Shown here: positions 44,259 through 53,283 of the stretch, one piece after another
How the letters are laid out: the number at the start of each line of letters is the position of its first letter
Position numbering within the stretch: the stretch's first letter is position 1
DNA from: Cupriavidus taiwanensis LMG 19424
Lineage (GTDB): Bacteria; Pseudomonadota; Gammaproteobacteria; Burkholderiales; Burkholderiaceae
Direction: 5' to 3'
NCBI RefSeq assembly: GCF_000069785.1
Contig: NC_010530.1
Span: 2,040,001-2,104,000 of the forward strand
Length of the DNA stretch: 64,000 bases
Position numbers and translations under genes: made by a program
Notes under the pieces: generated by a model
Told to the model about the DNA's origin: nothing
The model's database searches: none
Seen by the model: the letters and a program-made list of their open reading frames with translations, nothing else

Positions 44259-45284
44259 TCACGATGTCAGCGTCGCGACCACGTGTTCCCAGCCGATGCC
44301 GCGCGCCAGCAGCATCTGCCGGCCCGCCACGCCCATCTCCGCGGCCTGCGCCGGACGCGCGGCGATGGCCTCCAGCGTCGCGGCAAGAGCGTCGGGATCC
44401 GGCGGCACCACCCAGCCGTTTTCCCCGTGCCGCATAAACTCGAGCGGCCCGCCGCCGTCGCTGCACACCACCACCGGCTTGGACGACAGCATCGCTTCGA
44501 GCGGCACATAGCCGTAGTCTTCGTCGCGCGCGGGAAAACACACGGCAAGGGCGCGGGCGTAGAAGTGCAGCTTCTCCTGTTCGCTGATCTCGCCCAGCAG
44601 CGCCACGCGGTGGCCCACGCCCAGCGCCTCGATCCGCTGGCGCAGTATTTCCATCTGGCCGCCGGTGCCGGCCAGCACGATCGACAGCCCGCCACGCAGC
44701 CGCGCGGCGGCCTCGACCAGCAGCGCCTGGCGCTTGAGCGTCTCGAGCCGGCTCGGCATGAAGATGAACGGCAGCGCCGCTTCGCAGCGGAACCGCCCCA
44801 CCAGCGGCGGCGGGTGATAGAGCGGCTCGGCTTCGATCTGGTTGTACTGCCACAGCCGCTGTGCCACGCGCCGCGAGTTGGCAAAGCGCCGGCGGGTCCG
44901 GGCAAGGCTGGCGTTGTCGAAGGCGATCACACGCTCGCGCAGGCGCCGCAGCGGCGGCGTGGCCGCGGCTTCGGCATACAGGTCGTACACGGCGCGATGC
45001 TGGTGCATCACCCACACGTGGTGATCCGGGTGCGCGACCCCCCAGCCGGGAAACTGCAGGCTGATCACGCGGTCGATCTCCACCCCGTTGGGGCGGTGCA
45101 TGTCGAGCGCGGCCGCGTGCGCCATGGCCTGCTCCACGGCGTCCTCCGGCCCGAAGCGGAACGGCAGCCGCAGCACCTCGAGCGCGTGCCCGGCCTCGCG
45201 CAGCGCGGCGGCGAGATTGGCGATGTGGTACTCGGCGCCGCCGTGCAGGAACGGCACCAGGTTCGCGGTCAGCAGGATCTTCAC
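44259..45284 (-). CDS. GT4-family glycosyltransferase
   Basis: 341 residues. It starts at GTG 45284, overlapping the methyltransferase stop as GTGA. The N-terminal acceptor domain has VPFLHGGAEYHIANLAAALR. The donor domain has PSRLETLKRQALLVEAAARL and EDYGYVPLEAMLSSKPVVVC with GGGPLEFMRHGENG. The start and overall pattern resemble the N-terminal half of the neighbouring tandem enzyme, suggesting they arose by duplication. It should transfer a sugar to the growing surface glycan; the sugar is unknown. Confidence 0.9.
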   Translation of the reverse strand: MKILLTANLVPFLHGGAEYHIANLAAALREAGHALEVLRLPFRFGPEDAVEQAMAHAAALDMHRPNGVEIDRVISLQFPGWGVAHPDHHVWVMHQHRAVYDLYAEAAATPPLRRLRERVIAFDNASLARTRRRFANSRRVAQRLWQYNQIEAEPLYHPPPLVGRFRCEAALPFIFMPSRLETLKRQALLVEAAARLRGGLSIVLAGTGGQMEILRQRIEALGVGHRVALLGEISEQEKLHFYARALAVCFPARDEDYGYVPLEAMLSSKPVVVCSDGGGPLEFMRHGENGWVVPPDPDALAATLEAIAARPAQAAEMGVAGRQMLLARGIGWEHVVATLTS

Positions 45285-46855
45285 GGTGCGGCGGCGGCTT
45301 CGTGCTGTGGCGCCGGCGAGGCGGGCGGCAGCAGCGGCTTGCGCGCGATCATTGCGTAGTCCTGCGGTCCGCACAGGTGGCCGTTGACGCGCTCGGTCAA
45401 CGGGTCGTCCCCGGGCACCTTGGCCGATGCCGGATAAGGGTTGAGCCGCAGCACCTGCGGCGCCTCGAAGCCATGGAAGGCCAGCAGGAACGACAGCGAC
45501 GTCGGCGTGACCGGATTGCGGTGGGAAAAGTCATGATAGAAGGTATGGCTGCCCACCAGCAGGTTCTCCGGATTCGGCGTCTCGATCAGGATCGAACCGC
45601 CCGGCGCCAGCACCCGCGCCGCATTGGCGATCATCGCGTACAGCACTTCGAAGGGCAGATGCTCGACCACATGGAACGCCGTCACCGCGCCCAGCGCGCC
45701 GGCCGGCATGCGGGCCATGGCCTCTACGCCATCGCAGGCATCGACCTCCAGGCCGTGGCCGCGGCAGAACGCCACCATCGTGCTGTTGAGATCGACGCCG
45801 CGCGCCGGAATGCCGCGCTCGGCCAGCAATTCCAGCCATTCGCCGCGTCCGCAGCCGATATCGAGTACCGGGCCGGGTGACGCCTCGCGCAGGGCCTCGA
45901 TCCAGCCGTCATAGGCGGACAGCTTGCGGCGGATCTCTTCGCGCGAGCCGCGGTTCGCGTTCTCGAAGGCCATGTAATAGGCCTCGATCTGCGCGCGCAG
46001 GTCCGCGCCGTCCGCGGCCTCGCCATGCCCGTTATCGCTGACCCCGTGGTGGGGCAGCAGGCCCGGCACGGGCGGCGCGGTGCGGCGCTCGCCCATGCGC
46101 GACAGTCGCTCATGGGTCAGCTCGGCCGAGAGCTTTTCCAGCTGGTCTTCCAGCGCGTCGAGGCGCGCGCGCGCGTCGCGCTGTTCGCGCAGGGCATTCA
46201 GCACGCTGCCCGCGACCGCCTCGATCGGCTTGCGCCAGGCGCGCTGCGCGCGCAGCATGCCGTCGCGTTGCCGCTGCAACGCATCGGCGAGCCACACCCC
46301 CGCCGCCTCGCGGCGGGCCAGGCGCTGCTCGTAGCGGCCGAAGGCGCGCCGCGCCGGCCCGCCCAGGCCCAGTCGCAGCGCAACGCGAGCCGCCAGGTAC
46401 CGTGCCAGCAGTCCGGCGCCGCCGGCCAGCCGTACGCCGCGGCGACGGCCCTCGGCCGAGGCGCGCAGCTGTGCCACGACCCACAGCCGGCTATCGGTCA
46501 ACGCCAGCACCGCGGCGTAGTGGGCGGCGCCGGCGTCGTCGGGCTCGCGTCCCAGCAGCAGGCGGTAGGCCTGCCCGACAAACTCCGTGCGCGGGATCGA
46601 CAGCAGGTGGACCGGGTGCAGGACACCGTCCGCGCCGGCATAGCCCAGTTCCGGCAGCGCCGGCTCGGGCAGGCTCAGGTAGTCCGCGGACAGCGGATCC
46701 TGCGCGCTGGCCTTGCCATCGGCCGCGGCCGCCTCGGCGCGCACGCGGGCGACCAGCGCCTCCAGCGCCGCACGCGCCTGGGCCGCGTCACCGTCGCCCG
46801 CGGCCGGCGCGCACGGTTCAGCGGGCTCGGATAGCGCATTTCGCTCATGAAGCAA
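45281..46855 (-). CDS. SAM-dependent methyltransferase with N-terminal DUF4214 domain
   Basis: 524 residues from a TTG at 46855. That TTG has AAGGAG 7 nt upstream and overlaps the wzt stop by 11 bp. Residues 92-140 carry a DUF4214 segment (FVGQAYRLLLGREPDDAG), 224-254 look like a coiled coil, and 330 onward is a class I methyltransferase (VLDIGCGRGEWLELLAERG; FHVVEHLPFEVLYAM). In WbdD-type systems a methyltransferase next to Wzm/Wzt caps the glycan and sets its length, with a coiled coil as the ruler. The same layout here suggests chain termination. DUF4214 also forms the N terminus of the putative secreted protein at 63493. Confidence 0.87.
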   Translation of the reverse strand: MLHERNALSEPAEPCAPAAGDGDAAQARAALEALVARVRAEAAAADGKASAQDPLSADYLSLPEPALPELGYAGADGVLHPVHLLSIPRTEFVGQAYRLLLGREPDDAGAAHYAAVLALTDSRLWVVAQLRASAEGRRRGVRLAGGAGLLARYLAARVALRLGLGGPARRAFGRYEQRLARREAAGVWLADALQRQRDGMLRAQRAWRKPIEAVAGSVLNALREQRDARARLDALEDQLEKLSAELTHERLSRMGERRTAPPVPGLLPHHGVSDNGHGEAADGADLRAQIEAYYMAFENANRGSREEIRRKLSAYDGWIEALREASPGPVLDIGCGRGEWLELLAERGIPARGVDLNSTMVAFCRGHGLEVDACDGVEAMARMPAGALGAVTAFHVVEHLPFEVLYAMIANAARVLAPGGSILIETPNPENLLVGSHTFYHDFSHRNPVTPTSLSFLLAFHGFEAPQVLRLNPYPASAKVPGDDPLTERVNGHLCGPQDYAMIARKPLLPPASPAPQHEAAAAP

Positions 46856-48128
46856 AGGGAATCTCCTTGTCGGCACCGGCACCGGCACGCACGCCCTGCG
46901 GGGTCTGGCTGAAGCTGACCGGCAGCTCGCACAACCCGGCGAAGGCGCGGGAACCGAATGCCGACACTTCGAACTCGAGTGCGTTGTCCAGCCAGTGCTG
47001 GCAGTTGTGAAGATGGGTCAGCTCCGAGTGGACCGCGAGCGTGACCGAATAGCTGCCCGGTGCCAGCCGCACCGGGAAATCGAAGCGGCATTCCGACACC
47101 GTGCCGCGGCGGAACTCGACCCGGCGCCCCAGCAGTCCGGTATTGGTGCCGAACATGTCCTGGCCGAAGCGGTCGCGCAGCAGGAAGCCGACATTCAGCG
47201 CCACGTTGTCGTCCGAGGCCACGGCAAGCCGCAGGCTGACCGCATCGCCGCAGACAAACTTGTGCGACTCCCGGCCCTGCCCGTCATGCAGCGTGGCGGC
47301 CACGATGCGCGTGCGCCGTTGCCCGTAGTCGCGGTCGCCATCGCCGCCATCATCGCGCGCCGTCATCTGCATGCCGGCGGGCACCCCGGCGATCAGCCGG
47401 AAATAGCGGCTCACGGCCTGCTCTGGCGTGCCGTCGAACAGCAGCCGGCCCGCTTCCAGCACCACCGCGCGATTGCAGACCAGCTTGATCGCGTTGACGT
47501 CGTGCGAGACAAAGAGAATGCCGCCGCCCTGCTCCCGGTACTCGCGGATCCTGGCGATGCACTTCTGCTGGAAGCGGGCATCGCCGACCGACAGCGCTTC
47601 GTCGACAACAAAGCAGTCCGGATCCGCGTGAATGGCGATGGCAAAGCCCAGGCGCATGGTCATGCCCGACGAGTACGTGCGCACCGGCGCATCGATGAAC
47701 GGCCCCAGCTCGGAGAACGCAATGATGGCGTCGCGCTTGCGCCGCACTTCCGCCGCGTCCATGCCCAGCAGCCGGGCATTGACGTCGATGTTGTCGCGCC
47801 CCGACAGGTTGGGATCGAACCCCGTGCCCAGTTCCAGCAAGCCGGTGACCCGGCCCGCATGCCGGACCGTGCCGGCATCGGGCAGCAGTACCCCGGTGAC
47901 CAGCTTGAGCAGCGTGGACTTGCCCGCGCCGTTGCGCCCGATCACCCCGACTGCGTCGCCCGGCCGGACTTCCAGGCTGACGCCGTCGAGCGCCTGGTGG
48001 TCGCGGTGGCAGGCCCGGCGCAGCAGCGCCTCCTTGAGCCGGTCCGCGGGGGATGCGTAGAGGCGGAACGCCTTGCTGACGCGCGTCAGCGCGAGCAGCG
48101 GCGCCGCCGTGGATGCAGTGCCTGGCAT
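46845..48128 (-). CDS. wzt: Polysaccharide ABC exporter ATPase with carbohydrate-binding tail
   Basis: 427 residues. The N-terminal ATPase (about 10-240) has Walker A GRNGAGKST, signature YSSGMTMRLGFAIAI, Walker B CFVVDEALSVGD and H-loop VSHDVNAI. Residues 260-427 form an extra beta-sandwich like the Wzt C-terminal domain, which reads the glycan's terminal cap. That matches the upstream-encoded permease and the methyltransferase downstream. It powers export of a finished lipid-linked glycan across the inner membrane. Confidence 0.92.
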   Translation of the reverse strand: MPGTASTAAPLLALTRVSKAFRLYASPADRLKEALLRRACHRDHQALDGVSLEVRPGDAVGVIGRNGAGKSTLLKLVTGVLLPDAGTVRHAGRVTGLLELGTGFDPNLSGRDNIDVNARLLGMDAAEVRRKRDAIIAFSELGPFIDAPVRTYSSGMTMRLGFAIAIHADPDCFVVDEALSVGDARFQQKCIARIREYREQGGGILFVSHDVNAIKLVCNRAVVLEAGRLLFDGTPEQAVSRYFRLIAGVPAGMQMTARDDGGDGDRDYGQRRTRIVAATLHDGQGRESHKFVCGDAVSLRLAVASDDNVALNVGFLLRDRFGQDMFGTNTGLLGRRVEFRRGTVSECRFDFPVRLAPGSYSVTLAVHSELTHLHNCQHWLDNALEFEVSAFGSRAFAGLCELPVSFSQTPQGVRAGAGADKEIPFAS

Positions 48129-48129
48129 G

Positions 48130-48909
48130 TCAGAGCAAGTCCCGTAGTTCGCGTTCCAGCCGCCGCTTCATCCAGCGCGCGGCCAGCAGCAGCGCGGCCG
48201 CCAGCAGCGCCAGTGCCGCCAGCGGGGCCGGCGCCGGCAGCCGGCCGCCGAGGATGATGACGTGGACCGCGTCGATGGCCCAGTACGCCGGGTTGAGCAT
48301 CAGCAAGGCACGCGCCCAGGCCGGCAGGATCTCGGGCAGGTAGACCACCGGGGTCATCCAGAAGCCGAACTGCAGCGCGACCGCCACGATATTGCGAACG
48401 TCCGGCAGGAACACCTCGAGCATGCCGAGCACGATGCCGACGCCGTAGGCAAACGCGCCCAGCAGCCCGATCACGGCCGGCAGCGCCAGCCATGCCGGGT
48501 TGAACGGAAAGCCGATCACGGCAAGGTACGCGGCATAGAGCACCATCGATATGCCGTAGACCGTCAGCTCCACCGCAACCACATGCAGCGGCATCAGCCC
48601 CAGGCTTACCGGTACCTTGCGGATCAGGTGCGCCTTGGCGGTGTAGACCGTGGACAGGCGCGACAGCGTATTGGCGAACAGGTTCCACGCCAGCATCCCG
48701 CCGATCAGGTGCACCGTATAGGCGTAGGGGCTGCCGTCGCTGCCGAGCCGTGCCCGCATCAGGTGCGAGAACACGGTACTGAACACGATAATGAGGCACA
48801 GCGGGTGGATGATCAGCCAGGCCATGCCGAACAGCTGGCCCTGCTGGCGGTCCACCAGCTCCTGCCGCGCGAACAGCAGCATCGTCGAAAGCGCCTGGCG
48901 TCTTGCCAT
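48130..48909 (-). CDS. wzm: Polysaccharide ABC exporter permease
   Basis: 259 residues of the ABC-2 type with six membrane helices. It has the amphipathic start (MARRQALSTMLLFARQELVD) and the family motif FALQ-like VALQFGFWMTPVVYLPEILP near the fifth helix. The start at 48909 has AAGGA upstream; the in-frame extension to 48999 is basic and unlikely. One base separates it from wzt. The pair exports the glycan whose precursor sugar is made by ManC. Confidence 0.92.
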   Translation of the reverse strand: MARRQALSTMLLFARQELVDRQQGQLFGMAWLIIHPLCLIIVFSTVFSHLMRARLGSDGSPYAYTVHLIGGMLAWNLFANTLSRLSTVYTAKAHLIRKVPVSLGLMPLHVVAVELTVYGISMVLYAAYLAVIGFPFNPAWLALPAVIGLLGAFAYGVGIVLGMLEVFLPDVRNIVAVALQFGFWMTPVVYLPEILPAWARALLMLNPAYWAIDAVHVIILGGRLPAPAPLAALALLAAALLLAARWMKRRLERELRDLL

Positions 48910-48943
48910 GGTCCCTGTTTCCTTCTCTGCGCGACCGGCCACG

Positions 48944-50440
48944 TCAGGCGTGGTGCGCCGAAGCCGGCGCCGTGCCGCCTTGCGCCGGCGCACGGCCATA
49001 GTTGTCTTCGAAGCGCACGATGTCGTCTTCGCCGAGATAGTTGCCGCATTGCACTTCGATCAGCACCAGCTCGCTGCTGCCGGGGTTGTGCAGCCGGTGC
49101 TTCTGCCCCGCCGGAATGTAGGTGGACTGGTTGGCCAGCAGCCGCGCGTGCTGCGTGCCGTTCTCGACCAGCGCTTCGCCGCAGACCACGATCCAGTGCT
49201 CGTAGCGATGCGCGTGCAGCTGCAGCGACAGCGACTGGCCGGGCGCCACCACAATGCGCTTGACCTTGAAGCGCTCGCCCTCCACCAGCACGGAATAGGC
49301 GCCCCAGGGCCGCCGCACCGTCCGATGGTGCCGGTAGGCGTCATGCCCCTTGCGCTGCAGCGCCGCGACGATGTGGCGCACATCCTCGGCGTGCTCGCGG
49401 TGCGCGACCAGCAGCGCGTCCTCGGTGTCGACGATCATCAGGTTGTCCAGGCCGACGGCGCCGACCACGCGCTCGCTGCGGATAAAGCAGCGGCGGGTGT
49501 TGTGCAGCACGGCCTCGGCGCTCACGCTGTTGCCCTCGCCATCCTGCGGCAGCAGCGCGCTCACGCTCGACCACGACCCGACATCGCTCCAGCGCATGGT
49601 GTTGCGCACCACGGCGACGCGCTGGGAGCGTTCCATCAAGGCAAAATCCAGCGACTGCGCGCGCACGGCCTCGAACACCACCGGGTCGAGCTCGAGCGAC
49701 AGCTGGTCGCCGGCGCGCAGTTCGCGGCCGCCGCGGACGCTGCCGGCGGCCTGGTCGGCGATATCCGAGGCGTAGCGCTGCAGCTCGGCCAGCACCGCGC
49801 CGGCCGAGAAGCAGAACATGCCGGAGTTCCACAGGTAATCGCCGCTGGCCAGGTAGGCCTTGGCCAGCTCCAGCGCGGGCTTCTCCACGAAGCGGCACGC
49901 CAGGTGCGCCTGCTCGCCCGCGCCGATGCGCGGCCCGGCCTGGATATAGCCGTAACCGGTCTCCGGCGCGGTAGGCGCCACGCCGAACGTGGCCAGCCAT
50001 CCCTGCCGCGCGACCGCCGCCGCAGCCGCCACCGCCTCGACGAAACTGTCCAGCGGCTCGATCAGGTGGTCGGCGGGCAGCACCAGCATCAAGGCATGGT
50101 CGCCGTGCCGGCGCGCGACCCAGCTCGCCGCCGCGGCAATGGCCGCGGCGGTGTTGCGGCCCACCGGCTCGAGCAGGAAGCTGCAAGGCATGGCACCCGC
50201 CGCGCTGCGCGCAAACATGTCGCGTGCGAGAAAGTAGATGTCGCGGTTGATGACGGTCACCACCTCTTGCACGCCCGGCAGCGCCGCGACGCGGTTGAAC
50301 GTCTTCTGCAGCAGGCTCTCGCCATCCGCCAGCGTCATCATCGGCTTGGGGAATGTCTCGCGCGACACCGGCCAGAGCCGGGTTCCGGCGCCGCCGGAAA
50401 TCACCACCGGAACCAGTACCGGCAGGTCAGTGTTGTCCAT
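48944..50440 (-). CDS. manC: Mannose-1-phosphate guanylyltransferase / mannose-6-phosphate isomerase
   Basis: 498 residues. The nucleotidyltransferase signature GGAGTRLWPVSRETFPKPM is near the N terminus, with FVEKPALELAKAYL for sugar binding. The C-terminal cupin (about 370-480) has the isomerase motif LHAHRYEHWIVVCGEALV. It makes GDP-mannose, so the glycan likely contains mannose or a derivative such as rhamnose or fucose made elsewhere. It overlaps the outer-membrane channel gene by 14 bp, linking glycan synthesis and type I secretion in one transcript. Confidence 0.94.
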   Translation of the reverse strand: MDNTDLPVLVPVVISGGAGTRLWPVSRETFPKPMMTLADGESLLQKTFNRVAALPGVQEVVTVINRDIYFLARDMFARSAAGAMPCSFLLEPVGRNTAAAIAAAASWVARRHGDHALMLVLPADHLIEPLDSFVEAVAAAAAVARQGWLATFGVAPTAPETGYGYIQAGPRIGAGEQAHLACRFVEKPALELAKAYLASGDYLWNSGMFCFSAGAVLAELQRYASDIADQAAGSVRGGRELRAGDQLSLELDPVVFEAVRAQSLDFALMERSQRVAVVRNTMRWSDVGSWSSVSALLPQDGEGNSVSAEAVLHNTRRCFIRSERVVGAVGLDNLMIVDTEDALLVAHREHAEDVRHIVAALQRKGHDAYRHHRTVRRPWGAYSVLVEGERFKVKRIVVAPGQSLSLQLHAHRYEHWIVVCGEALVENGTQHARLLANQSTYIPAGQKHRLHNPGSSELVLIEVQCGNYLGEDDIVRFEDNYGRAPAQGGTAPASAHHA

Positions 50441-51935
50441 GTCTGGGTTCTCCAAAAGGCTTGGTGGCTGCGGACACATGGGGGGCACGGCTTGCGGCCG
50501 TGCGCGCTGGCCGCTCCGGCCGCTCGGGCTGCCCGGACCGCTCCGGCTGTCCCGGCGCGGCTTGGCCCGAAAACTGCGCACTGGCATCGCGCACGTCCTG
50601 CTCGGTGAGCAGGCCCGCCGCAAACAGCAGCCGCAATCGCGTGACGACGTTGGTATAGCGGGCGCGGGCCAGGTTGCGGCGCGCGGTATGGAGCTGCTGC
50701 TGCGCATTGAGCAGGTCCAGGTTGACGCGCATGCCCGCCGCGATGCTCAGGCGCGTCGCGCGCAGCAGTTCCCGCGCGGCCTGTTCCGCCTGCTCGTAGG
50801 CGCCGACCTTGACCACGCTGCTGAGGGCCAGGTCGAACTGCTTGCGCACCTCGTCCGTGACCTCGGTCCGGCGCCCGTCGAACTCGGCCATCGCCTTGCG
50901 GTAGTTGGCTTCGGCCTGGCTGACCTGGGCGCTGACGGCACCGCCGCTGAACAGCGGCACGGCCACCTGCAGGCCGACGTACGCGGTGTCGTACTTGGTG
51001 TTCAGCGTGTTGACGGTTTCCGACTTGTTCTCGCCATAGCTGGCCACCAGGTCGACCCTGGGCAGGTGGCCGGCACGCGCGCGGCCGATATCCTGCCGCG
51101 CCGCTTCCACGCCGTGCTCGCGCGATTGCAGCTCGGGATTGTTGGCGATGGCGGCATCGGTCCAGTACCCGATATCGGCCGGCGCCGGTCCTTGCGCGCG
51201 GAACCCCGCCGACAATGTCGCCAGCAGCCGGTCCTGGCCGCCCGGGCTGGCACCGAGGATCGCGTCCAGGCGCTTGCGCGCCGCCGTCAGCCCGTCGCGT
51301 GCCTCGATCACCTGCGCCACCGCGAGGTCAAGCCGGGCCTGCGTCTCGACGATGTCGGTGCGCGTACCCTCGCCCTTGTCGAAGAAGCGGTAGTTCTGTT
51401 TCAGCTGCTCCTGCAGCGCGTCGCGCTCGGCCTCGGCCAGCGCGATCACGTCATAGGCCTCGAGCACCTCGGTGAAGGCCGTGGTCACGCGCAGCGCCAG
51501 TTCCTGGCGCCGGCTGTCGAACAACGCCGCGCTGGCCTGCGACTGGGCTTCGCCCTGGCGAAAGCGCGACCAGTAGTCCCAGTTGAACAGCGGCTGGCGC
51601 AGCTGCACCGCGCCGCTGTAGCTGCGGTAGAACTCGGTGGTGGTCTGGTCGCCCAGGCGCGGCCCGGCGTAGCGGGTGATGTCCGATCGGTTGCGCGCCC
51701 AGTTGTAGGTGAACTGGATCTGCGGCAACAGGAAGGACCGCCCGATCACGCGATACTGCTCGCCGGCGGCGGCCTCTTCCACCGCGGAGCGGTAGCGGGG
51801 ATCCTGCGCGAGTGCCAGGTGATAGGCATCGAGCAGCGTCATGGCCTGCGCCGCGGCGCCAGCTGGCGCGCACAGCAGGCATGCGGCGGCGAGCGTGGCC
51901 AGCACGCCGGTTCCAGCACGAACGACGCGCATCAT
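50427..51935 (-). CDS. TolC-type outer-membrane channel of a type I secretion system
   Basis: 502 residues. A signal peptide (VRAGTGVLATLAAACLLCAP, cleavage near AAAQA) is followed by two outer-membrane-efflux repeats. The first has LLDAYHLALAQDPRYRSAVE and LRQPLFNWDYWSRFRQGEAQ; the second has VGLQVAVPLFSGGAVSAQVS. Long alpha-helical hairpins lie between. The last 60 residues are proline/arginine-rich and are probably periplasmic. It should dock with the membrane-fusion protein encoded 4 bp upstream to form the secretion duct. Confidence 0.92.
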   Translation of the reverse strand: MMRVVRAGTGVLATLAAACLLCAPAGAAAQAMTLLDAYHLALAQDPRYRSAVEEAAAGEQYRVIGRSFLLPQIQFTYNWARNRSDITRYAGPRLGDQTTTEFYRSYSGAVQLRQPLFNWDYWSRFRQGEAQSQASAALFDSRRQELALRVTTAFTEVLEAYDVIALAEAERDALQEQLKQNYRFFDKGEGTRTDIVETQARLDLAVAQVIEARDGLTAARKRLDAILGASPGGQDRLLATLSAGFRAQGPAPADIGYWTDAAIANNPELQSREHGVEAARQDIGRARAGHLPRVDLVASYGENKSETVNTLNTKYDTAYVGLQVAVPLFSGGAVSAQVSQAEANYRKAMAEFDGRRTEVTDEVRKQFDLALSSVVKVGAYEQAEQAARELLRATRLSIAAGMRVNLDLLNAQQQLHTARRNLARARYTNVVTRLRLLFAAGLLTEQDVRDASAQFSGQAAPGQPERSGQPERPERPARTAASRAPHVSAATKPFGEPRHGQH

Positions 51936-53272
51936 TCCTCCGTCAACGCCGTTCTCGCGCGATCGGCCACCGGCTTGAACAGATAGCTCAGCATGGTGCG
52001 CTCGCCGGTCTTGATGAAGACCTCCACCGGCATGCCCGGCCGGACCTGGTGGCCGGCGAGCCGGTCCATGCCGTCCGGCGTCACCTGTGCGCGGACCTTG
52101 TAGTACGGCGCGCCCTCTTCCTCGGTCAGGCGGTCCGCCGACACCACCGAGACCTCCGCCGGGATGCGCGGCGTGCGGCTTTGGTTGAACGCCGTGAACA
52201 TCAGTTCCACCGGCAGGCCGCTGGTGACCTTGTCGATCAGGTTGACCGGCACCCGGGCTTCCACTTCGAGCGGCTCGCCGTCGGGCACGACGTCCATCAG
52301 CCTGGCGCCGGGCGCCACCACGCCGCCCTGGGTAAAGATGGCCAGCCCCACCACCGAGCCCGACACCGGCGCACGCACCTGCGTATTGGCGACGTCGAAG
52401 TCAAGCCCCTCCAGCCGGCTGCGCAGCATGCGCACATCGCGCTGGGCTTCACCCAGCAGCGTCCGCACCTCTTTCTGTTCCTGCTCGCGGCGAAGGCTGG
52501 CGCGTATGCGCAATTCGGTGAGCTGGCTCTGGGTGCGGCCGATGGTGCCGAGATCCGCCGAGATCTCGCCGTTGACCTGCGCGTAGAGGCGCTCGGTGTC
52601 CAGCAGGCGGTTGCGCGGCATGTAACCCTCGCGCGCCAGTTCACGCATGTTCTGCAGCTGCTCGCGCAGCGCGGCCAGCTGCTGCTGCTTGTTCTGGCGC
52701 GCGTCGCGCAGCCCGCCGAGCTGCGATTGCAGCCCGGTGATGCCCTCGGCAATCGTGCCGAGCTCCTTCTGCAAGGCTTGCCGGCGGGAGGCAAAGAGCT
52801 GCCGCTGCACGGCGACCACCTCGGCGACCCCCGGATCCGACGCCGCCTCCCGTTCGATCTCGCCGAAGTCGATGTCGGCGAGGCCGTCCCGCTCCGCCAG
52901 CAGTCGCGCCTCGACCGCGCGCGCGGTGAGCAGCTGCGCACGCGTCGCCTCGGCCTGCGCGCGCGCCTGTGTATGGTTCATGGTGACCAGGACCTGCCCG
53001 GCCTTGACCTTGTCTCCGTCCTTGACCAGGATCTTCTCGACAATGCCGCCGCTCGGGTGCTGAACCACCTTGCGGTTGCCCGAGACGATGACGGTCCCCC
53101 CAACCGGCACGCCCTTGTCCAGCGGCGCCAGCGCCGCCCACAGCAGGAAGCCCCCCAGCCCCGCGGCGATGACGGTCCAGCCGATGCGGCTGTAGCGGCG
53201 CGCGGGAACCGCGGGCCCAGATGGCTGCGCGGCGGCGGCCGGCGGCAGCGACGATGCATGATCGAACGACAT
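51932..53272 (-). CDS. HlyD/PrtE-family membrane-fusion protein of a type I secretion system
   Basis: 446 residues. A cytoplasmic N terminus, one membrane helix at about 30-48 (GWTVIAAGLGGFLLWAALAP), a lipoyl half-motif (HPSGGIVEKILVKDGDKVKA), a long coiled coil (100-290), the second lipoyl half (VRAPVSGSVVGLAIFTQGGV) and a beta-barrel domain occur in HlyD order. It bridges the inner-membrane ABC protein and the TolC-like channel. It overlaps the channel gene by 4 bp and lies 11 bp after the ABC gene. Confidence 0.94.
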   Translation of the reverse strand: MSFDHASSLPPAAAAQPSGPAVPARRYSRIGWTVIAAGLGGFLLWAALAPLDKGVPVGGTVIVSGNRKVVQHPSGGIVEKILVKDGDKVKAGQVLVTMNHTQARAQAEATRAQLLTARAVEARLLAERDGLADIDFGEIEREAASDPGVAEVVAVQRQLFASRRQALQKELGTIAEGITGLQSQLGGLRDARQNKQQQLAALREQLQNMRELAREGYMPRNRLLDTERLYAQVNGEISADLGTIGRTQSQLTELRIRASLRREQEQKEVRTLLGEAQRDVRMLRSRLEGLDFDVANTQVRAPVSGSVVGLAIFTQGGVVAPGARLMDVVPDGEPLEVEARVPVNLIDKVTSGLPVELMFTAFNQSRTPRIPAEVSVVSADRLTEEEGAPYYKVRAQVTPDGMDRLAGHQVRPGMPVEVFIKTGERTMLSYLFKPVADRARTALTEE

Positions 53273-53283
53273 AGCGATTCAGG

